DNA of 64,000 bases from a virus: the IMG/VR virus record IMGVR_UViG_3300037110_000087, positions 62,001 through 126,000 of that record, one strand, 5' to 3'. The notes beneath the pieces are model-generated. The model was not told the origin of the DNA. It did no database searches and saw nothing but the letters and a program-made list of their open reading frames with translations. The translations under genes and the position numbers were made by a program. Positions within the stretch are counted from its first letter, which is position 1, and every line of letters starts with the position of its first letter. Positions 1 through 8,862 of the stretch are shown here, in pieces.

Positions 1-1662
1 TATGTACCACAGCAATACACTTCCATCACCAATATTCAAGTAGTGACGATGACCAACAACCTCCCAGTCACTATGGGAGTGATTATCACCTGTGAGAACG
101 ACAACACCCTATCGGCTCCTCTAGCTAATGTAAATGTTTCCAAATCCGGGAACATTGAAGCCATTTATGATATGAGAGAACAGAGAATTCTGTTCGAGAA
201 AGAATCCAGTGATATCATTTATGAGGACTTCCATAATCCTCTTAATTTCGACCCAATTGAATCAAAATTTTCTGGTCGTGGACTAGAGAATGGAACCTGG
301 ATGAGTAGACCTTTCAAACTAGCTGCGGGAACTTATAGAATCGTCCTTTCTTTCGATGCTTATGATAATAATAGGCCACCTCAGTTCTATAATAACTTCT
401 TCACTTATGATATCACAAATACCCTGCATCAAAACCCTCAAACAGTAACTGGGGTCATTGGTGATGTTTACTTCGTTGAAATTGGTACCTTTTCAACTGA
501 TCCCGCTGGAGACTTAAACACCACTAGATTGATACTTCAGTGGGGAGATAATAACGCTTGGGTGATTCAGTCAGATATCAGTGGTAATAATTTCAGCTGG
601 TCTAATGGAATCGGAGCACCTGCTATTGGAATCACTTCAGGTGTCTATTACTTGGATACCGCCAATGTCAATTATTGGACTTTCAACAATGGAGCTTGGG
701 TAGAGATCTATAATTCAGCTACCGACAATGTGATTGATTCCTGTCGTGTGGGATATCGTGAGAATTTCTCTTCTCTTTCCCAGTTCAATCAAGAGGTCAC
801 AGCCGGATCCTATCAGTTGGGACCCACTAAACGAATTTACAGTTTCACCCTTACCCCGCAGGATGTTAATACTAATCTGCCTATTCCTGCTGATTGGTAC
901 CAATTTGTGGTATTAGTGCAGGGTGGTACCAGAGTTAGTGGTCTTTGGTTTGATACTAGTGTAGATGAAACAGCTATGCTAGCCGATTTGTCCTTATTGA
1001 AGAGCCAAATGGCCTTATTATCCAAACAGCAAGGGCCGGTGGGACCTCAGGGGCCGGTGGGTCCCGAAGGACCGGCAGGAGTGGGGCCAGCGGGGCCAGC
1101 GGGGCCAGCGGGGCCAGCGGGAACACCTGGAGATACAGGACCGGCAGGACCGGCAGGAGCACCAGGGCCAACCGGCGCGACCGGAGCAACGGGCGCAACG
1201 GGCGCGACCGGAGCAACGGGCGCAACGGGCGCTAATGCTGTCCCTTCTAGTCCCTGGTTGGCAGGTACTCTCGGACCTACTGCTGGATATTTCCCATTGA
1301 GCGTCAACGCTCTTGCTAGCTCCAATTTCCCTGATTTCTTCACCATTGGCACACAGACACTAACCGCGCTTCAACCCTGCACGGTCATGGTTAACTATCA
1401 ATGCGGAGTATACGGTGCAAACAACAGTTATGGCACAACTGCGTCGGTCCTCATTAATGGAACAGCTAGCCCCTTCGATAGTCAAGCGTATGCACTGTAT
1501 GGTCAGGACTTTGGTGAATCAAATATCTGGTCTAATACTCAGGTTATAATTCCTTGCGCCCAGGGTACAGTTTTAGCCTTCAAACAAGTGAATGCTTTTA
1601 GCCCATCGTACAATTTGGGACAGCGCATCAACATTGTTATTTTGAGTTCGTCCGCAAGTTAA
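1..1662 (+). CDS. Collagen-like tail fibre protein, 5' end outside the window
   Basis: The reading frame is open to base 1, so the GTG at 43 is not a convincing start and the gene begins upstream. A non-repetitive N-terminal part of about 330 residues is followed by a Gly-X-Y (collagen-like) block encoded at about 1033-1235 (GPx[14 protein letters not shown]) and a C-terminal domain of about 140 residues, rich in short beta-strand-like segments, that resembles C1q/TNF-like jelly rolls capping collagen stems. The collagen DNA is locally repetitive. Collagen triple helices are common in phage tail fibres and whiskers, so this is probably a trimeric host-contact or appendage protein. A promoter-like site overlaps its 3' end and serves the next gene. 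The structural role is inferred from architecture and neighbours. Confidence 0.8.
   Translation, partial: YVPQQYTSITNIQVVTMTNNLPVTMGVIITCENDNTLSAPLANVNVSKSGNIEAIYDMREQRILFEKESSDIIYEDFHNPLNFDPIESKFSGRGLENGTWMSRPFKLAAGTYRIVLSFDAYDNNRPPQFYNNFFTYDITNTLHQNPQTVTGVIGDVYFVEIGTFSTDPAGDLNTTRLILQWGDNNAWVIQSDISGNNFSWSNGIGAPAIGITSGVYYLDTANVNYWTFNNGAWVEIYNSATDNVIDSCRVGYRENFSSLSQFNQEVTAGSYQLGPTKRIYSFTLTPQDVNTNLPIPADWYQFVVLVQGGTRVSGLWFDTSVDETAMLADLSLLKSQMALLSKQQGPVGPQGPVGPEGPAGVGPAGPAGPAGPAGTPGDTGPAGPAGAPGPTGATGATGATGATGATGATGANAVPSSPWLAGTLGPTAGYFPLSVNALASSNFPDFFTIGTQTLTALQPCTVMVNYQCGVYGANNSYGTTASVLINGTASPFDSQAYALYGQDFGESNIWSNTQVIIPCAQGTVLAFKQVNAFSPSYNLGQRINIVILSSSAS
1174..1227 (+). repeat. Perfect 27-bp tandem duplication in the collagen segment
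   Basis: Two identical 27-bp units lie head to tail at 1174-1200 and 1201-1227 and encode Gly-Ala-Thr triplets. A 9-bp Gly-Pro-Ala-type unit (ggggccagc) is repeated about four times just upstream, near 1084-1121. These are coding repeats that can change length by slippage in whole triplets. Confidence 0.85.
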
Positions 1663-1671
1663 TGCTATACT
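1642..1671 (+). promoter_or_regulatory. Probable sigma70 promoter for the 1690 gene
   Basis: A -35-like TTGAGT (1642-1647) is 18 bp from an extended -10, TG-C-TATACT (-10 at 1666-1671), at the very end of the fibre gene. The next start codon is at 1690 behind an AGGAG ribosome site. Inferred from consensus match only. Confidence 0.5.
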
Positions 1672-1689
1672 AATAAAAGGAGTCCCATT

Positions 1690-2085
1690 ATGCTTATTAA
1701 ATGCTGGTCAGAAGTCAACGAGGGAGTAAACCTAGCTCATATTTCCATTGATAATTTCTCTGGATCCGAGAAGACCCAGGCTGGTCAATTTGGGTCCATT
1801 CAGTTTAATCTTGGTGGTGTCTTTGCAGGTAGTATCGGGACTAGTGATAGTGATCCTAACCCTATCGTTGTCAATTTCGCCGTTGCTCCAATCCAGGCTG
1901 TAATTGATCCGAATGGAGAGGGCTACACTTACGATCGTACTTTCACTGTTTCTCCTGAAACTCCAGTCCCTGGAGCCGCAGCTACCTGTTTCTGTCAGGT
2001 CAATATGGCTAAGATCCAGGCAGCTGTCGCAGCATGGAAGGCATTAACTTCAGCATATGCTGTAAACATTCAGCAGACCGTATAA
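1690..2085 (+). CDS. Hypothetical structural protein, 131 aa
   Basis: The ATG follows an AGGAG ribosome site. I do not recognise the family. The protein is soluble, rich in beta-branched residues, with no signal peptide or membrane segment. It lies between a collagen-like fibre and two further genes that read as virion proteins, with about 10 bp between genes, so a role as a tail or appendage component is likely but inferred from context only. Confidence 0.6.
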   Translation: MLIKCWSEVNEGVNLAHISIDNFSGSEKTQAGQFGSIQFNLGGVFAGSIGTSDSDPNPIVVNFAVAPIQAVIDPNGEGYTYDRTFTVSPETPVPGAAATCFCQVNMAKIQAAVAAWKALTSAYAVNIQQTV

Positions 2086-2095
2086 GAGGTATATT

Positions 2096-3013
2096 TTGAC
2101 TCAGATCCGCTACGTAGGCATCAATGATGATGTAACACAGGAAATGCTACTGATGGTGAGTAGGGCATCAGCCATTTCTAGAGTCATTTCTGGGATGAAC
2201 GCCACTATTCAAGATACTGGAACTCCAGGATCCTTGAATATCAATGTAGCGGCTGGGAACTTAGTCATGCCTGATGGGATGATCATCCAAGAAACTACTG
2301 ATATATCTGTTCCCCTGACAATCGATACGACCATGGGACCAGTTGCCTATCAAGGAACTTTAGTAGCGGAGAAGGGCCTTGGGCAAGGGGCCTTAGAGGA
2401 TGTTGTCATCTATAACGTAATCCTTGGTCTTCACTTCTCAGATACTCTGCCTCAGATACCGGGCCGGATCAGAATGCCCATGGCTTTGATTGTTAAGAAC
2501 ACAGGAGGAATTACTGCCGCTAATTTCTTGACCAAAGATCTTGGTTCTCGTTCTAAAGCCTTCTTTACTGATGAATTTGTTCCTCCTCTACCAATCATTG
2601 ATAGCACTACAGGTATGAACGCCAATGTGATCTTGCAGACTCCTAATTTAGTTCACAGCTTGATTCCTGGTACCAATCAAACTTATTTCCTTCCGGTTAA
2701 TAGTGACGCCGATAGTTTTATATCCAATATCTCATTCCAAGGGACTTGCCCCAGTGGTAATTGTGCTCTAGTAATTACCAGCTTGTCCTATGGGTCTACC
2801 TATTCCAATCTGGTGAATGTAGCGCTATCCTTTGGATCAACTGTCGCTCCAGTTCAGTCCTTCTATTATCCCTATGGTTCGAAAGTGTTCTCTGATGTAC
2901 TCCAGATTCAAGTGGTGAATCTTAACAACATCTGGGCAGCGTCGAATTCGTTCAATCCTTTCTATCTTTCTGGTGTCAATGTAAACAGAATCAACTTGTT
3001 CTCATTAGTTTAA
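2096..3013 (+). CDS. Hypothetical tail/baseplate-type structural protein, 305 aa
   Basis: Starts at TTG 2096 behind AGAGGT; no better in-frame ATG exists near it. The N-terminal half (about residues 1-160) resembles the start of many phage appendage proteins: short helix, then a beta-rich segment with VAAGNLVMPDG- and GRIRMPMALIV-like stretches. The C-terminal half is beta-rich with aromatic residues. No enzymatic motif is visible. It sits in a four-gene run (1-3455) of probable virion proteins with very short spacers. Family not recognised; the structural call is inferred. Confidence 0.6.
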   Translation: MTQIRYVGINDDVTQEMLLMVSRASAISRVISGMNATIQDTGTPGSLNINVAAGNLVMPDGMIIQETTDISVPLTIDTTMGPVAYQGTLVAEKGLGQGALEDVVIYNVILGLHFSDTLPQIPGRIRMPMALIVKNTGGITAANFLTKDLGSRSKAFFTDEFVPPLPIIDSTTGMNANVILQTPNLVHSLIPGTNQTYFLPVNSDADSFISNISFQGTCPSGNCALVITSLSYGSTYSNLVNVALSFGSTVAPVQSFYYPYGSKVFSDVLQIQVVNLNNIWAASNSFNPFYLSGVNVNRINLFSLV

Positions 3014-3023
3014 CGGAGTTCAC

Positions 3024-3455
3024 TTGCCAGTATTTACGGTCTGTAAGTTCATTAAGAATACAGAGGGTCATGACAACAAATTTCCTTTTGTCAGTCGGAC
3101 TCTTGGTAAGATCGTAATTCCTACATTAAATGATCTTAGTGTTGATTTAAATGAGACTTTTGAGACTTTTTGGGTAACAGAGATCAAGGGCGAAACAAAA
3201 CCTGCCAATAAGGGTGTAATCATTGGTAGACCCTTATTCCCAGTCAAGGCAGTTCCTCTAGCTTCTGAAATGTTCACAGTAGTAGTCGAAAACCACTGGG
3301 TTTATTTGCGCTTAATCGAGTCAACATTGCGAGTTCCTTACTATATCCCTCATACCATCAAAGATCCTTTCATCGACAAAAAGTCGGGTGGATCAGTGAT
3401 CTGCGTTCCCTACACAATTGAAGATATTCGGTGTTGGGAAAAGAACTGTCTATAA
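3024..3455 (+). CDS. Hypothetical protein, 143 aa
   Basis: TTG start at 3024 behind a GGAG site, 10 bp after the preceding gene. No recognised domain, signal peptide or membrane segment; mixed alpha/beta composition. It is the last gene of the leading plus-strand structural run before the SET-domain gene. No function can be assigned. Confidence 0.55.
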   Translation: MPVFTVCKFIKNTEGHDNKFPFVSRTLGKIVIPTLNDLSVDLNETFETFWVTEIKGETKPANKGVIIGRPLFPVKAVPLASEMFTVVVENHWVYLRLIESTLRVPYYIPHTIKDPFIDKKSGGSVICVPYTIEDIRCWEKNCL

Positions 3456-3482
3456 GGAAAATCATGCAACAAGGAGGATAAA

Positions 3483-3866
3483 ATGCTTTTGGTCAAGACC
3501 TACGTCAGTGTCTCAGATATTGCTGGAGTTGGTTTGTTTGCTGGGGAGGACCTCCCAAAAGGGACTCTCGTTTGGAGAGAGAACCCCGCAATTGACATTA
3601 GCTTTAAATCCTTTAACTCCCTGCATCTGTCTACTGAGAGCAGGAAACAGTTAGAAGCGTTTACCTACTTTGATGCAAATAGAGAAGTGTATATTCTATG
3701 TGGCGACAATGCCAGATTCATGAATCACAGCGAAGAACCTAACTGTGATGAATTTGAAGATGATGGATTCGGGATCCCTGTGACCCAGGCCAATAGGGAT
3801 ATTAAAGCCGGTGAAGAACTCACCATTGACTATCGGCAGATTCATACTGGTGATCTAGGTTTCTGA
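3483..3866 (+). CDS. SET-domain protein (putative protein-lysine methyltransferase), 127 aa
   Basis: A compact SET domain fills the protein. GVGLFA at residues 15-20 is the N-terminal G-x-G-L/V-F/Y-A motif. NHSEEPNC at 81-88 matches the NHS..PN S-adenosylmethionine-binding/pseudoknot motif, and GEELTIDY at 110-117 matches the catalytic GEE(L/I)xxDY motif with its tyrosine (Y117). Known SET enzymes methylate lysines on proteins; stand-alone SET proteins of this size occur in bacteria and viruses. No post-SET cysteines are present. The start is fixed by an AAGGAGG site. Its last 12 bases overlap the convergent 3855 gene. The target could be a host or virion protein; that is not visible in the sequence. 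Confidence 0.85.
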   Translation: MLLVKTYVSVSDIAGVGLFAGEDLPKGTLVWRENPAIDISFKSFNSLHLSTESRKQLEAFTYFDANREVYILCGDNARFMNHSEEPNCDEFEDDGFGIPVTQANRDIKAGEELTIDYRQIHTGDLGF

Positions 3867-4124
3867 TTTTTCAAAGACTCTACCATTGGGAAACTCTACT
3901 CTGACCTTCTCGCCATTCAGAAACCAAGCTCGATAATTTAGAAGTGGGTCCACTATGGCAGGACCGTCCTCTCTGTGCAGTGCACCATGAAGATACCAAG
4001 CTTCTGCCCCATTACTGCAGATTAGGGCGGGTCCATTAATGCGATGCCATGCTCCGCTCTCAGTGTGCTCTTCTCTGGTGATCTCTCTCCCAGTTGGCTC
4101 TTTGTACTTTTTAGTCTCAATCAT
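3855..4124 (-). CDS. HREDGPA-repeat (MORN-like) small protein, 89 aa
   Basis: Built from imperfect repeats of the type W-x-x-x-G-x-x-H-R-x-x-GPA: WHRINGPAL (about 26-34), then WYLHGALHREDGPAI (about 43-57), then a partial AWFLNGEKV. This repeat is widespread in phage and bacterial proteins of unknown function (the W.NG..HR.DGPA family, related in pattern to MORN/YwqK repeats). The start overlaps the stop of the upstream gene as TAATG, so it is probably translated by coupling. It converges on the SET gene with a 12-bp overlap. Confidence 0.7.
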   Translation of the reverse strand: MIETKKYKEPTGREITREEHTESGAWHRINGPALICSNGAEAWYLHGALHREDGPAIVDPLLNYRAWFLNGEKVRVEFPNGRVFEKSET

Positions 4125-5380
4125 TACAGTAAGAACCGTTGTCCAACCTGATCTGACAGGGTTCCTGCCATTCCAAGTCCCTTTCTGAGAATATCCAGAC
4201 GAGACAGAGCATGCTGGTAAAACTGCTGTCTGATTCCGACAAGTGCGGTCTTCTGAGTTCTTCTTAAGACTAGCTCCTTTGAGGAGGGGAGCTTCTCATT
4301 GATCTCATGCAAGTAAGTATCAATCATGCCACCCAGGGCAGAACTAGGGTCATAGTCTAAGGTGATAGTCTGACCGGAGAAGGCAAATCCTAAATCGCTA
4401 TACATGTTGACCTGGGACTGCAGACCCACTAGACAAGCTGCTGTGACAAGGAAGTGACTGAGGTCTAGACCTCCCCACCATTGTCCACCTATAGGGAAGT
4501 TCTGCAGATTCCAATTAGTAATTTGAGGAGGGGCTATATTGATCATAGCGATCCCTCTCAGTAAGTATTCATGGACATCACCCATACTATAATGAGAAAC
4601 TAGAGTCTGCTTTTTTCTTGCCTTATCTAGAATAGTCATAACTGAGGGATACAGACGCCAATAATTATTAGCGACAATATGGGCCAGCACTATTTCATAC
4701 TGAACACCATGTTTGGAAGGAATTCGATATGAAAATCTAAAAATATAACGACCGGGTTGCCATTTACCAAAGTGCAAAAGACGACGAGGCATCCCACCAT
4801 CCAAATATCCATGTTTGGGAATGTGTCCACCATGGCTCTTGTCATGAGGATTGCCCTGGTGGAGGTCAAGACTTTCTCTAGTGTCAAACTCGATCTCATA
4901 AGTGTAGCCAGCGTTATTGGCATAGGTATTGAAGTCGCTGATTTCCGTAGTACTGAAAATAGAGTGGTCACCCTCGTCGATAATCTCTAATTCGACAGAA
5001 GTGGCCTTTTCAGGTAGACAAAATGAAACCGTTGATTTGAAATCCTCGGGTAACAGTAGGAATCGTTCCGGAAGTTCTTCAGTCTCTTCCACTACGTCAA
5101 ATTCTGTGACAATGTTGATGACCGTACCTTCGTCGGTGACAAAGCTCCAATCAATTGTCCAGCTTTTGTCTGCTGTTGATAGAGCAGCATCCATAGGGAC
5201 GATGAAAGTAACCTGCCAATTTCCACTGTCATAATTGACGCTGGCTGGACCCTGCCACTGTAGTACGCCATTGAGATCTTTGATGCAAACGTCTACTCTC
5301 TTAGCAATCGGAACGAATGTCCCATCTGCATTCTTGAGAATCTTCTCGAAAGTGATTGGTTGCCCTCTGTTTACTTTCAT
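4124..5380 (-). CDS. Probable virion structural protein, 418 aa
   Basis: Starts at ATG 5380 behind AAGGTG. The first 100 residues look like a beta-sandwich (immunoglobulin- or BppU-like: RGQPITFEKIL, VDVCIKDLNG, WTIDWSFVTDEG), as found at the N-terminus of baseplate and fibre-attachment proteins. The middle is beta-rich; the last 170 residues are helical and end with an Arg/Leu-rich tail. No membrane segment or catalytic motif is visible. Assigned as a neck, baseplate or appendage component from architecture only; I do not recognise a named family. Confidence 0.5.
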   Translation of the reverse strand: MKVNRGQPITFEKILKNADGTFVPIAKRVDVCIKDLNGVLQWQGPASVNYDSGNWQVTFIVPMDAALSTADKSWTIDWSFVTDEGTVINIVTEFDVVEETEELPERFLLLPEDFKSTVSFCLPEKATSVELEIIDEGDHSIFSTTEISDFNTYANNAGYTYEIEFDTRESLDLHQGNPHDKSHGGHIPKHGYLDGGMPRRLLHFGKWQPGRYIFRFSYRIPSKHGVQYEIVLAHIVANNYWRLYPSVMTILDKARKKQTLVSHYSMGDVHEYLLRGIAMINIAPPQITNWNLQNFPIGGQWWGGLDLSHFLVTAACLVGLQSQVNMYSDLGFAFSGQTITLDYDPSSALGGMIDTYLHEINEKLPSSKELVLRRTQKTALVGIRQQFYQHALSRLDILRKGLGMAGTLSDQVGQRFLL

Positions 5381-5389
5381 TCACACACC

Positions 5390-6229
5390 TTAGCCCAAAA
5401 TGGTAACATAATTCATTGCTGTAAATTTCACGCCTAGAAGTTCTTTGTGTTCCTTAACTTTACCTCTGATCTTGATTTTACTGCCGACTGCAATAGTAGG
5501 CATCTGCTTATCCAGATTATAGGCCATGAATTTGTTATCTTGAGCATCCTTCATCTTGAATAGAATAATCGGTTCTTCATTATAGACCTTATTATCCATC
5601 CGATATATTTCAACATCCACTGTGATGGGTTTGCCTACTTCGCCCTGGAATTGACTAGCTGAAGTCTCTTGGTTCTTCTTGGTCACTTCCTGGAAGTATA
5701 GATCAGAGAAGAACTTAATTGCTAGATTAGCTGGGCTATCGGCATATTTGGGATCGGCATTCTTGTTCAACCATGCGAAATAGCTTGGATTCTCTAAATA
5801 AACCTTCGCCATGGACAGACCACGATATTTGCCGAAGGTGAATTTAATCTCCTTCTGGGTCTTGCCAATCAGACCATGGCGAGTATCCTCACTGATTAAC
5901 TCAAGCTTGGCCATATTTGGGATGATCTCCATGGCCTTCCTGACTGCAGTAAGCATATCAGTTGATAAATTGCAAAAATACACGGGATTCTTAATCACGC
6001 TCATGAACCTAGGATCAATATCCTTATATCGCCATAGGGTATAGAAAACCTGATATTTGCCAGAGACATCAATGTAATAAAAACCTGGAATTGATTTATC
6101 TATTGTCTGGTTGTGTTCATTCATAAGAGCATAGGCTTGTTGTCTAGTCTCTTCTGGGATATCTTTCCACTCTAGTCTAGCCGCTGCAGCCTGACTCTGG
6201 ATACCGGCCCGAAGGAAAAGTTTAGCCAT
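5390..6229 (-). CDS. ExoX C-terminal-like plus OB-fold protein with leader-type N-terminus, 279 aa
   Basis: I place the start at ATG 6229 (MAKLFLRAGI), after a promoter-like site and hairpin, rather than at a longer upstream option. Residues about 120-150 hold FTFGKYRGLSMAKVYL and SYFAWL, which match the FGKYKG...YL.WL pattern of the exodeoxyribonuclease X C-terminal / DNA-polymerase-accessory module. The last 80 residues (VDVEIYRM ... VGSKIKIRGKVKEH) read as an OB-fold. Together they suggest a nucleic-acid-binding protein; no exonuclease core (DEDD) is present. The N-terminus loosely fits the recurrent leader peptide. The gene is preceded by a perfect 12-bp hairpin. Confidence 0.6.
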   Translation of the reverse strand: MAKLFLRAGIQSQAAAARLEWKDIPEETRQQAYALMNEHNQTIDKSIPGFYYIDVSGKYQVFYTLWRYKDIDPRFMSVIKNPVYFCNLSTDMLTAVRKAMEIIPNMAKLELISEDTRHGLIGKTQKEIKFTFGKYRGLSMAKVYLENPSYFAWLNKNADPKYADSPANLAIKFFSDLYFQEVTKKNQETSASQFQGEVGKPITVDVEIYRMDNKVYNEEPIILFKMKDAQDNKFMAYNLDKQMPTIAVGSKIKIRGKVKEHKELLGVKFTAMNYVTILG

Positions 6230-6263
6230 TAAACACCCCGTACCTTTAATTTTAACAGATACG

Positions 6264-6291
6264 AATTGGCCTCCGCTTACGGAGGCCAATT
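6264..6291 (-). terminator. 12-bp perfect hairpin (terminator-like) between two minus-strand genes
   Basis: AATTGGCCTCCG (6264-6275), a 4-base loop, then CGGAGGCCAATT (6280-6291). It starts two bases after the stop codon of the 6294-6713 gene. The following minus-strand bases are T/A-rich without a clean T run, so termination is likely but not ideal. An extended -10 (TGTTAAAAT, minus strand) follows at 6249-6257. Confidence 0.6.
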
Positions 6292-6293
6292 GT

Positions 6294-6713
6294 TTACCAT
6301 ATGCCTTGCTGTCGTGGCTTGGGGGGTTTGGGGGGTAGAGGCGGGATCTCATGGATTTTAAATCGTTCTATTGCCGCGATTACCTGTGCATTAGAAGGTG
6401 CAAAAGACTTGAATCTAATGTCCTGCTCAGTTTGTTCGTCCATTGTCTTCATCGTCTGCTGATAAACTGCACAATCAATAAAATTAGTCACGGCCTGATG
6501 AGGAGTAGTACCATAAGCTAGTAAATAATCGAATTGAGCATCCAGTAAGGAAGTTGGTAGATCTTTCGCGAGACTGGAGTATTTTCCAGTAACTGGAATC
6601 CATTTGTACAATTCATATTGATGATCAGGATTCCATACTTCTCTAAAATTGGCGACTACCGTCCCATGAGTGAAATGAATTAGATAGCCAGTTTCGGTCT
6701 TAGTTACTTCCAT
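6294..6713 (-). CDS. Hypothetical protein with Pro/Lys-rich tail, 139 aa
   Basis: Starts at TAATG overlapping the upstream stop. No recognised domain. The C-terminal 20 residues are proline-rich (PPLPPKPPKP) and are encoded by two C6 runs that stay in frame, unlike the C-runs in three other genes of this window. No signal peptide or membrane helix. The stop codon abuts a hairpin. Function unknown. Confidence 0.6.
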   Translation of the reverse strand: MEVTKTETGYLIHFTHGTVVANFREVWNPDHQYELYKWIPVTGKYSSLAKDLPTSLLDAQFDYLLAYGTTPHQAVTNFIDCAVYQQTMKTMDEQTEQDIRFKSFAPSNAQVIAAIERFKIHEIPPLPPKPPKPRQQGIW

Positions 6714-7696
6714 TAAAACTCCTTAATAATAGGAATACATTGTTCCTGGATCGCATTAATCTGAATCTTCGCTGCCCAGTCTGTGATCCATTCCCTGTCA
6801 GGCTTGTCTTGGAGAGTGCTGATCTCTAATTCCACGTTCAGTGTCCGCAATAGTTCATCAAGAATGTCAGCTATTTCAGGAGTGGAATATTTTCCTCCTC
6901 TGATATCCAAGAGGAGTGGGGCCTCTGGCCGGGGAAAGGTGATCTTTCCGGTCCTTAGTAATTCAATAGCCTCACTGGTGATCCGAGCGGCATGATACAT
7001 GGCCTTGTAGTCTTTGCCATCTGATTCTGCGGCAGTCTTTGCCCTTTCTCCATATTTGGATAGCATGCCCTCAAGTGGTCCAACCCACAGATTGAATGCA
7101 GTATCATCACCGAAACTCTTACCACATACTTCAATCAGGTGAGTGATATGGTTGGTCGTTCCTCTCTTATCTTCCCAAATGCGGACACCCGCTCTTGTTT
7201 TGAACTCATCACAAAGGAATTGGAATTCCTTTTTGGATGGAACCCGATTCTGATCACCCTGTCTACGAATCAGTGCCACATATTTGATGAACTCATTGAG
7301 AGTGTTGAGTCGTTCACCCTTAAGACTGTATTTGACAGCCTGTCCCCTGGCGTATCCCGCGAAGGGTCCAATATGCTTACTAATTACCTTGTCGCGATTG
7401 GCAATCAAATTCTCCCATTCTGGAGAACTACAGATCCATTTATCTTCAGGAGTGAATAACATATCCATTGCCACAGTCTGGGCCTGTATCAGCAGACTGC
7501 CAAATTTCTGGACATGGAAGAACTCCTCCTCGATCTTAGTGTCACCATGAGGGGTAACAGTGGCAGGAGGTTCAGTCTGACCACGTACGAATTCATCCAG
7601 GGAACTGACAAAGACCGTTTTATAATCGAAATCGCTACCCTCAACATTGACCCCGTAGAGTCGGCTACCAAAAACCGTCTTAATAATGGTTCTCAT
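6713..7696 (-). CDS. Pol-beta superfamily nucleotidyltransferase (RlaP-like), 327 aa
   Basis: The N-terminus carries GSRLYGVNVEGSDFDYK (about residues 10-26), the GS...D-x-D nucleotidyltransferase signature, followed by helical segments as in the RlaP/YcgL-type minimal nucleotidyltransferases found in many large phages. These enzymes are predicted to transfer nucleotides to RNA, protein or small-molecule targets, and some families are linked to RNA ligases. Its ends overlap both neighbours by 1-4 bases. No RNA ligase is visible nearby. The substrate is unknown. Confidence 0.8.
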   Translation of the reverse strand: MRTIIKTVFGSRLYGVNVEGSDFDYKTVFVSSLDEFVRGQTEPPATVTPHGDTKIEEEFFHVQKFGSLLIQAQTVAMDMLFTPEDKWICSSPEWENLIANRDKVISKHIGPFAGYARGQAVKYSLKGERLNTLNEFIKYVALIRRQGDQNRVPSKKEFQFLCDEFKTRAGVRIWEDKRGTTNHITHLIEVCGKSFGDDTAFNLWVGPLEGMLSKYGERAKTAAESDGKDYKAMYHAARITSEAIELLRTGKITFPRPEAPLLLDIRGGKYSTPEIADILDELLRTLNVELEISTLQDKPDREWITDWAAKIQINAIQEQCIPIIKEF

Positions 7697-7941
7697 CCTA
7701 TTACATTCCTATTGCAAGTTCCCGTTCCCTGAAGGAAATGGACCGGCCATTCTACTGTTTGCGGGTGCTGTACAGATAACCAGTCCAAGACTGCCTGCAA
7801 GTTCGACATATCTGGCCGTTGATCCCTTGGGACATCAGCCCACATGAAACTCAACTTAGCAGTAGGGCAAGGTTTTACCGCATATTGACCACCAATGTGC
7901 CTTACTTCCCAATAATCCTTAATTCTCAATTGATTCTCCAT
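7693..7941 (-). CDS. Hypothetical protein, 82 aa
   Basis: Small soluble protein rich in aromatic residues, overlapping its downstream neighbour by 4 bases and its upstream neighbour by 23, which fits a translationally coupled set. No recognisable motif. Confidence 0.5.
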   Translation of the reverse strand: MENQLRIKDYWEVRHIGGQYAVKPCPTAKLSFMWADVPRDQRPDMSNLQAVLDWLSVQHPQTVEWPVHFLQGTGTCNRNVIG

Positions 7942-8308
7942 CCCACATCAGATCAGGGACATTTGGATAAATTCCCATAATTTTTTCAATTTCACAAGTA
8001 AGATTCTGGCCAATTGCAATAGGATCACACCAATTTAAATCTGCTTCATAGATATTATCCCAGATGAGAGAGCCGTCTTCCAATTTACGACGTAGGTCTT
8101 TTCCAACTTCTGAACTAGGATCAAGACAGACCACTATGGCTCTAATTAGACAGTCTTGTACATCCCTCATTGTGATACCCTTGACTTCTTGTTTTCCGCG
8201 TCCTCCACTGTCAGTATGTGGCTGACCATCATAGGGTCTATCATGATCCATAGAAACAGCGGAACTCCCCATGGTAGCGCGGATAGCATTTTCGAGAAAT
8301 TCCTTCAT
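7919..8308 (-). CDS. Hypothetical protein, 129 aa
   Basis: I choose ATG 8308 (MKEFLENAIRA) because it has a strong AGGGGG ribosome site and an ATGA overlap with the upstream deoxyribonucleotidase stop; the longer frame lacks such support. The protein has an acidic helical C-terminal half and a Ser/Asp/Gly-rich N-terminal region. No domain recognised. Confidence 0.55.
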   Translation of the reverse strand: MKEFLENAIRATMGSSAVSMDHDRPYDGQPHTDSGGRGKQEVKGITMRDVQDCLIRAIVVCLDPSSEVGKDLRRKLEDGSLIWDNIYEADLNWCDPIAIGQNLTCEIEKIMGIYPNVPDLMWDGESIEN

Positions 8309-8862
8309 ATGTCCCCCTGGTTGACACTTTTCATTCTCCAAATTACTTCTTCAAGATTTTTACCTTTATAAACAACTGCATTGGGATGATAAAAATCTTC
8401 GTTGTTAGGATGCAGAGGCAGAATTGCCAGACCAAGTGGGTGATTATTAAGCCATCCAATCACATAATCAGGCCAATCATCCACTAGAATATGACCCTGG
8501 GCCTTACTCTTATCATGAGTGATTGTGACTCCAGTCTTGGGGCAGTGCTGGTTGCACCACATCAGTTTTTCTGCCCAGGCACCGGGCTTAGTCTGAGGTC
8601 CTTTGGATAGGATGGACCGATTCATTCCAAGATTCTCTGCTGCTTCAAAGATATCCCATCCAAGCTTGAATTTCTCCAACTTCACCCACCATCCTAATTG
8701 AGAAGTAATGGTATGTCTTCTCTGATCTAGATACTCAGGCATTTCATAATAAAGCGACTCAAAATCTGGTTCAAAAGGGGAGGCTAATCTCTTTAGGTCT
8801 ACTTTGAGTGCCTTATCATAATCGACAAGAGTTCCGTCTAGATCAAATAGAATATCTACCAT
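8305..8862 (-). CDS. HAD-superfamily 5'(3')-deoxyribonucleotidase-like phosphatase, 185 aa
   Basis: Motif I is FDLDGTLVDYD, with D7 as nucleophile and D9 as acid/base. The late motif VDDWPDY (about 127-133) gives the Mg-binding DD pair, and Lys residues sit near 118-120. The order and length fit the NT5C-type 5'(3')-deoxyribonucleotidases common in phages, which dephosphorylate deoxynucleoside monophosphates and can tune nucleotide pools during phage DNA synthesis. The start overlaps the UvsX stop (TAATG), suggesting co-expression with recombination/replication genes. HAD subfamily assignment is by motif only. Confidence 0.8.
   Translation of the reverse strand: MVDILFDLDGTLVDYDKALKVDLKRLASPFEPDFESLYYEMPEYLDQRRHTITSQLGWWVKLEKFKLGWDIFEAAENLGMNRSILSKGPQTKPGAWAEKLMWCNQHCPKTGVTITHDKSKAQGHILVDDWPDYVIGWLNNHPLGLAILPLHPNNEDFYHPNAVVYKGKNLEEVIWRMKSVNQGDI

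Noticed and set aside
974-1352. Pro/Val/Leu-rich open frames opposite the collagen block
   Set aside because: They arise from the repetitive Gly-X-Y coding DNA read on the other strand.
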